From contig JAEZAS010000075.1 of assembly GCA_023430365.1 (NCBI GenBank), positions 1 to 13,117 of the forward strand: 13,117 bases of DNA, read 5' to 3'. Source of the DNA: Planctomycetota bacterium. GTDB taxonomy: Bacteria > Planctomycetota > Planctomycetia > Pirellulales > Pirellulaceae. The position numbers were made by a program, and so were the translations under genes. Positions 12,709 to 13,117 of the stretch are shown here, in pieces. The first letter of the stretch is position 1. Each line of letters starts with the position of its first letter. The notes under the pieces are model-generated. The model was not told the DNA's origin and did not search any database. It saw only the letters and a program-made list of their open reading frames with translations.

Positions 12709-13117
12709 ATGCCAGTCGCTCCTCAAGCTTCCATCGAGATCGTTAGTCCCGATTTTCCCCGCGGCGACTTTCGCGCTGCGCTGTTTGACTTCGACGGCAC
12801 CCTCTCGCTGCTCCGCGGCAATTGGCAGCCGATGATGGTCGGCATGATGGTCGATCTGCTCCGGCCATTGCCAGGAGCACAGCACGAATCGACCGACGAG
12901 CTGCGAGCGATCGTCGTGCAGTATGTGCAACAGCTTACCGGCGAGCCGACGATCGCGCAGATGCGCAGGCTGTGCGAGGAGATGGCCAAGCGCGGCGGCG
13001 AGCCGCTCTCCGCCGAAGCGTATCAGCAGCAGTTTCTCGATCGCCTCGACGCGGCGATTGAATCGCGGCTGGACGCCGTCGAAGCAGGGCACAAGACGAT
13101 CGAGGAGTTGCTCGTTC
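12709..13117 (+). CDS. HAD-superfamily hydrolase, N-terminal part (runs off the window)
   Basis: An open frame from ATG 12709 continues to the window edge without a stop (136 codons seen). GGGG (12699-12702) lies 6 bases upstream. Residues 23-33 read 'AALFDFDGTLS', the HAD motif I with nucleophile Asp27 and acid/base Asp29. The following 100 residues are helical ('WQPMMVGMMVDLLRPLPG', 'LRAIVVQYVQQLTGEPT', 'MRRLCEEMAKRGGEP') and fit a C1-type cap domain inserted after motif I, as in phosphoglycolate-phosphatase-like or beta-phosphoglucomutase-like enzymes. Motifs II to IV lie beyond the window, so neither substrate nor activity can be judged. The N-terminal 20 residues before motif I are longer than usual but show no export signal. 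The family call is firm. Confidence 0.88.
   Translation, partial: MPVAPQASIEIVSPDFPRGDFRAALFDFDGTLSLLRGNWQPMMVGMMVDLLRPLPGAQHESTDELRAIVVQYVQQLTGEPTIAQMRRLCEEMAKRGGEPLSAEAYQQQFLDRLDAAIESRLDAVEAGHKTIEELLV

Overview
The window is a high-GC bacterial chromosomal segment that most resembles a planctomycete of the Pirellula / Rhodopirellula type. The grounds are a long lipoprotein with DUF11-like 'NTG' repeats, many small exported or membrane-anchored proteins of unknown function, a stand-alone LigD-type phosphoesterase-like domain, and intergenic spaces filled with short palindromic repeats. This assignment is inference from gene style, not a database match. I see no rRNA, tRNA, CRISPR array, transposase, phage gene or plasmid gene.

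Layout. 236-1171 (+) encodes an exported protein that appears to join a CXXC-less thioredoxin-like domain to a CAP/SCP-like domain. 1267-1479 is a cluster of palindromes arranged as an inverted doublet. 1632-4412 (+) is a 926-residue surface lipoprotein with about four DUF11-like repeats, followed at 4420-4486 and 4530-4556 by two kinds of dispersed palindrome. 4605-5000 (+) is the LigD-N-like protein; its end overlaps a convergent membrane protein or lipoprotein (4955-5710, -). 5926-6558 (-) is another single-pass membrane protein, divergent from a probable two-gene unit at 6831-8324 (+): a membrane protein with a TPR-like end and an AlkA/Mag-type 3-methyladenine DNA glycosylase.

8325-8692 has no convincing gene but is strongly structured. 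From about 8441 there is a run of short hairpins that put GGA in the loop. Eight GGA and no TCC occur on the + strand between 8442 and 8610. This is the architecture of CsrA/RsmA-sequestering RNAs and is the best candidate in the window for an undescribed system.

After it come a membrane-tethered L7/L12-C-terminal-like mini-protein (8693-8977), an exported ankyrin-repeat protein (9095-9667), an intergenic space with tandem repeats (9684-9830), a lipoprotein (9935-10789), a conserved-looking 87-residue cytosolic protein (10936-11199), an iron-type alcohol dehydrogenase with a hydroxyacid-oxoacid-transhydrogenase-like insertion (11296-12516), and the start of a HAD hydrolase that leaves the window (12709-13117).

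Apart from the 6831-8324 pair, the genes do not form an obvious pathway. Most of the products would sit in the membrane or envelope. Start sites were usually moved downstream of the longest possible frame to a start that gives a proper signal peptide or Shine-Dalgarno spacing.
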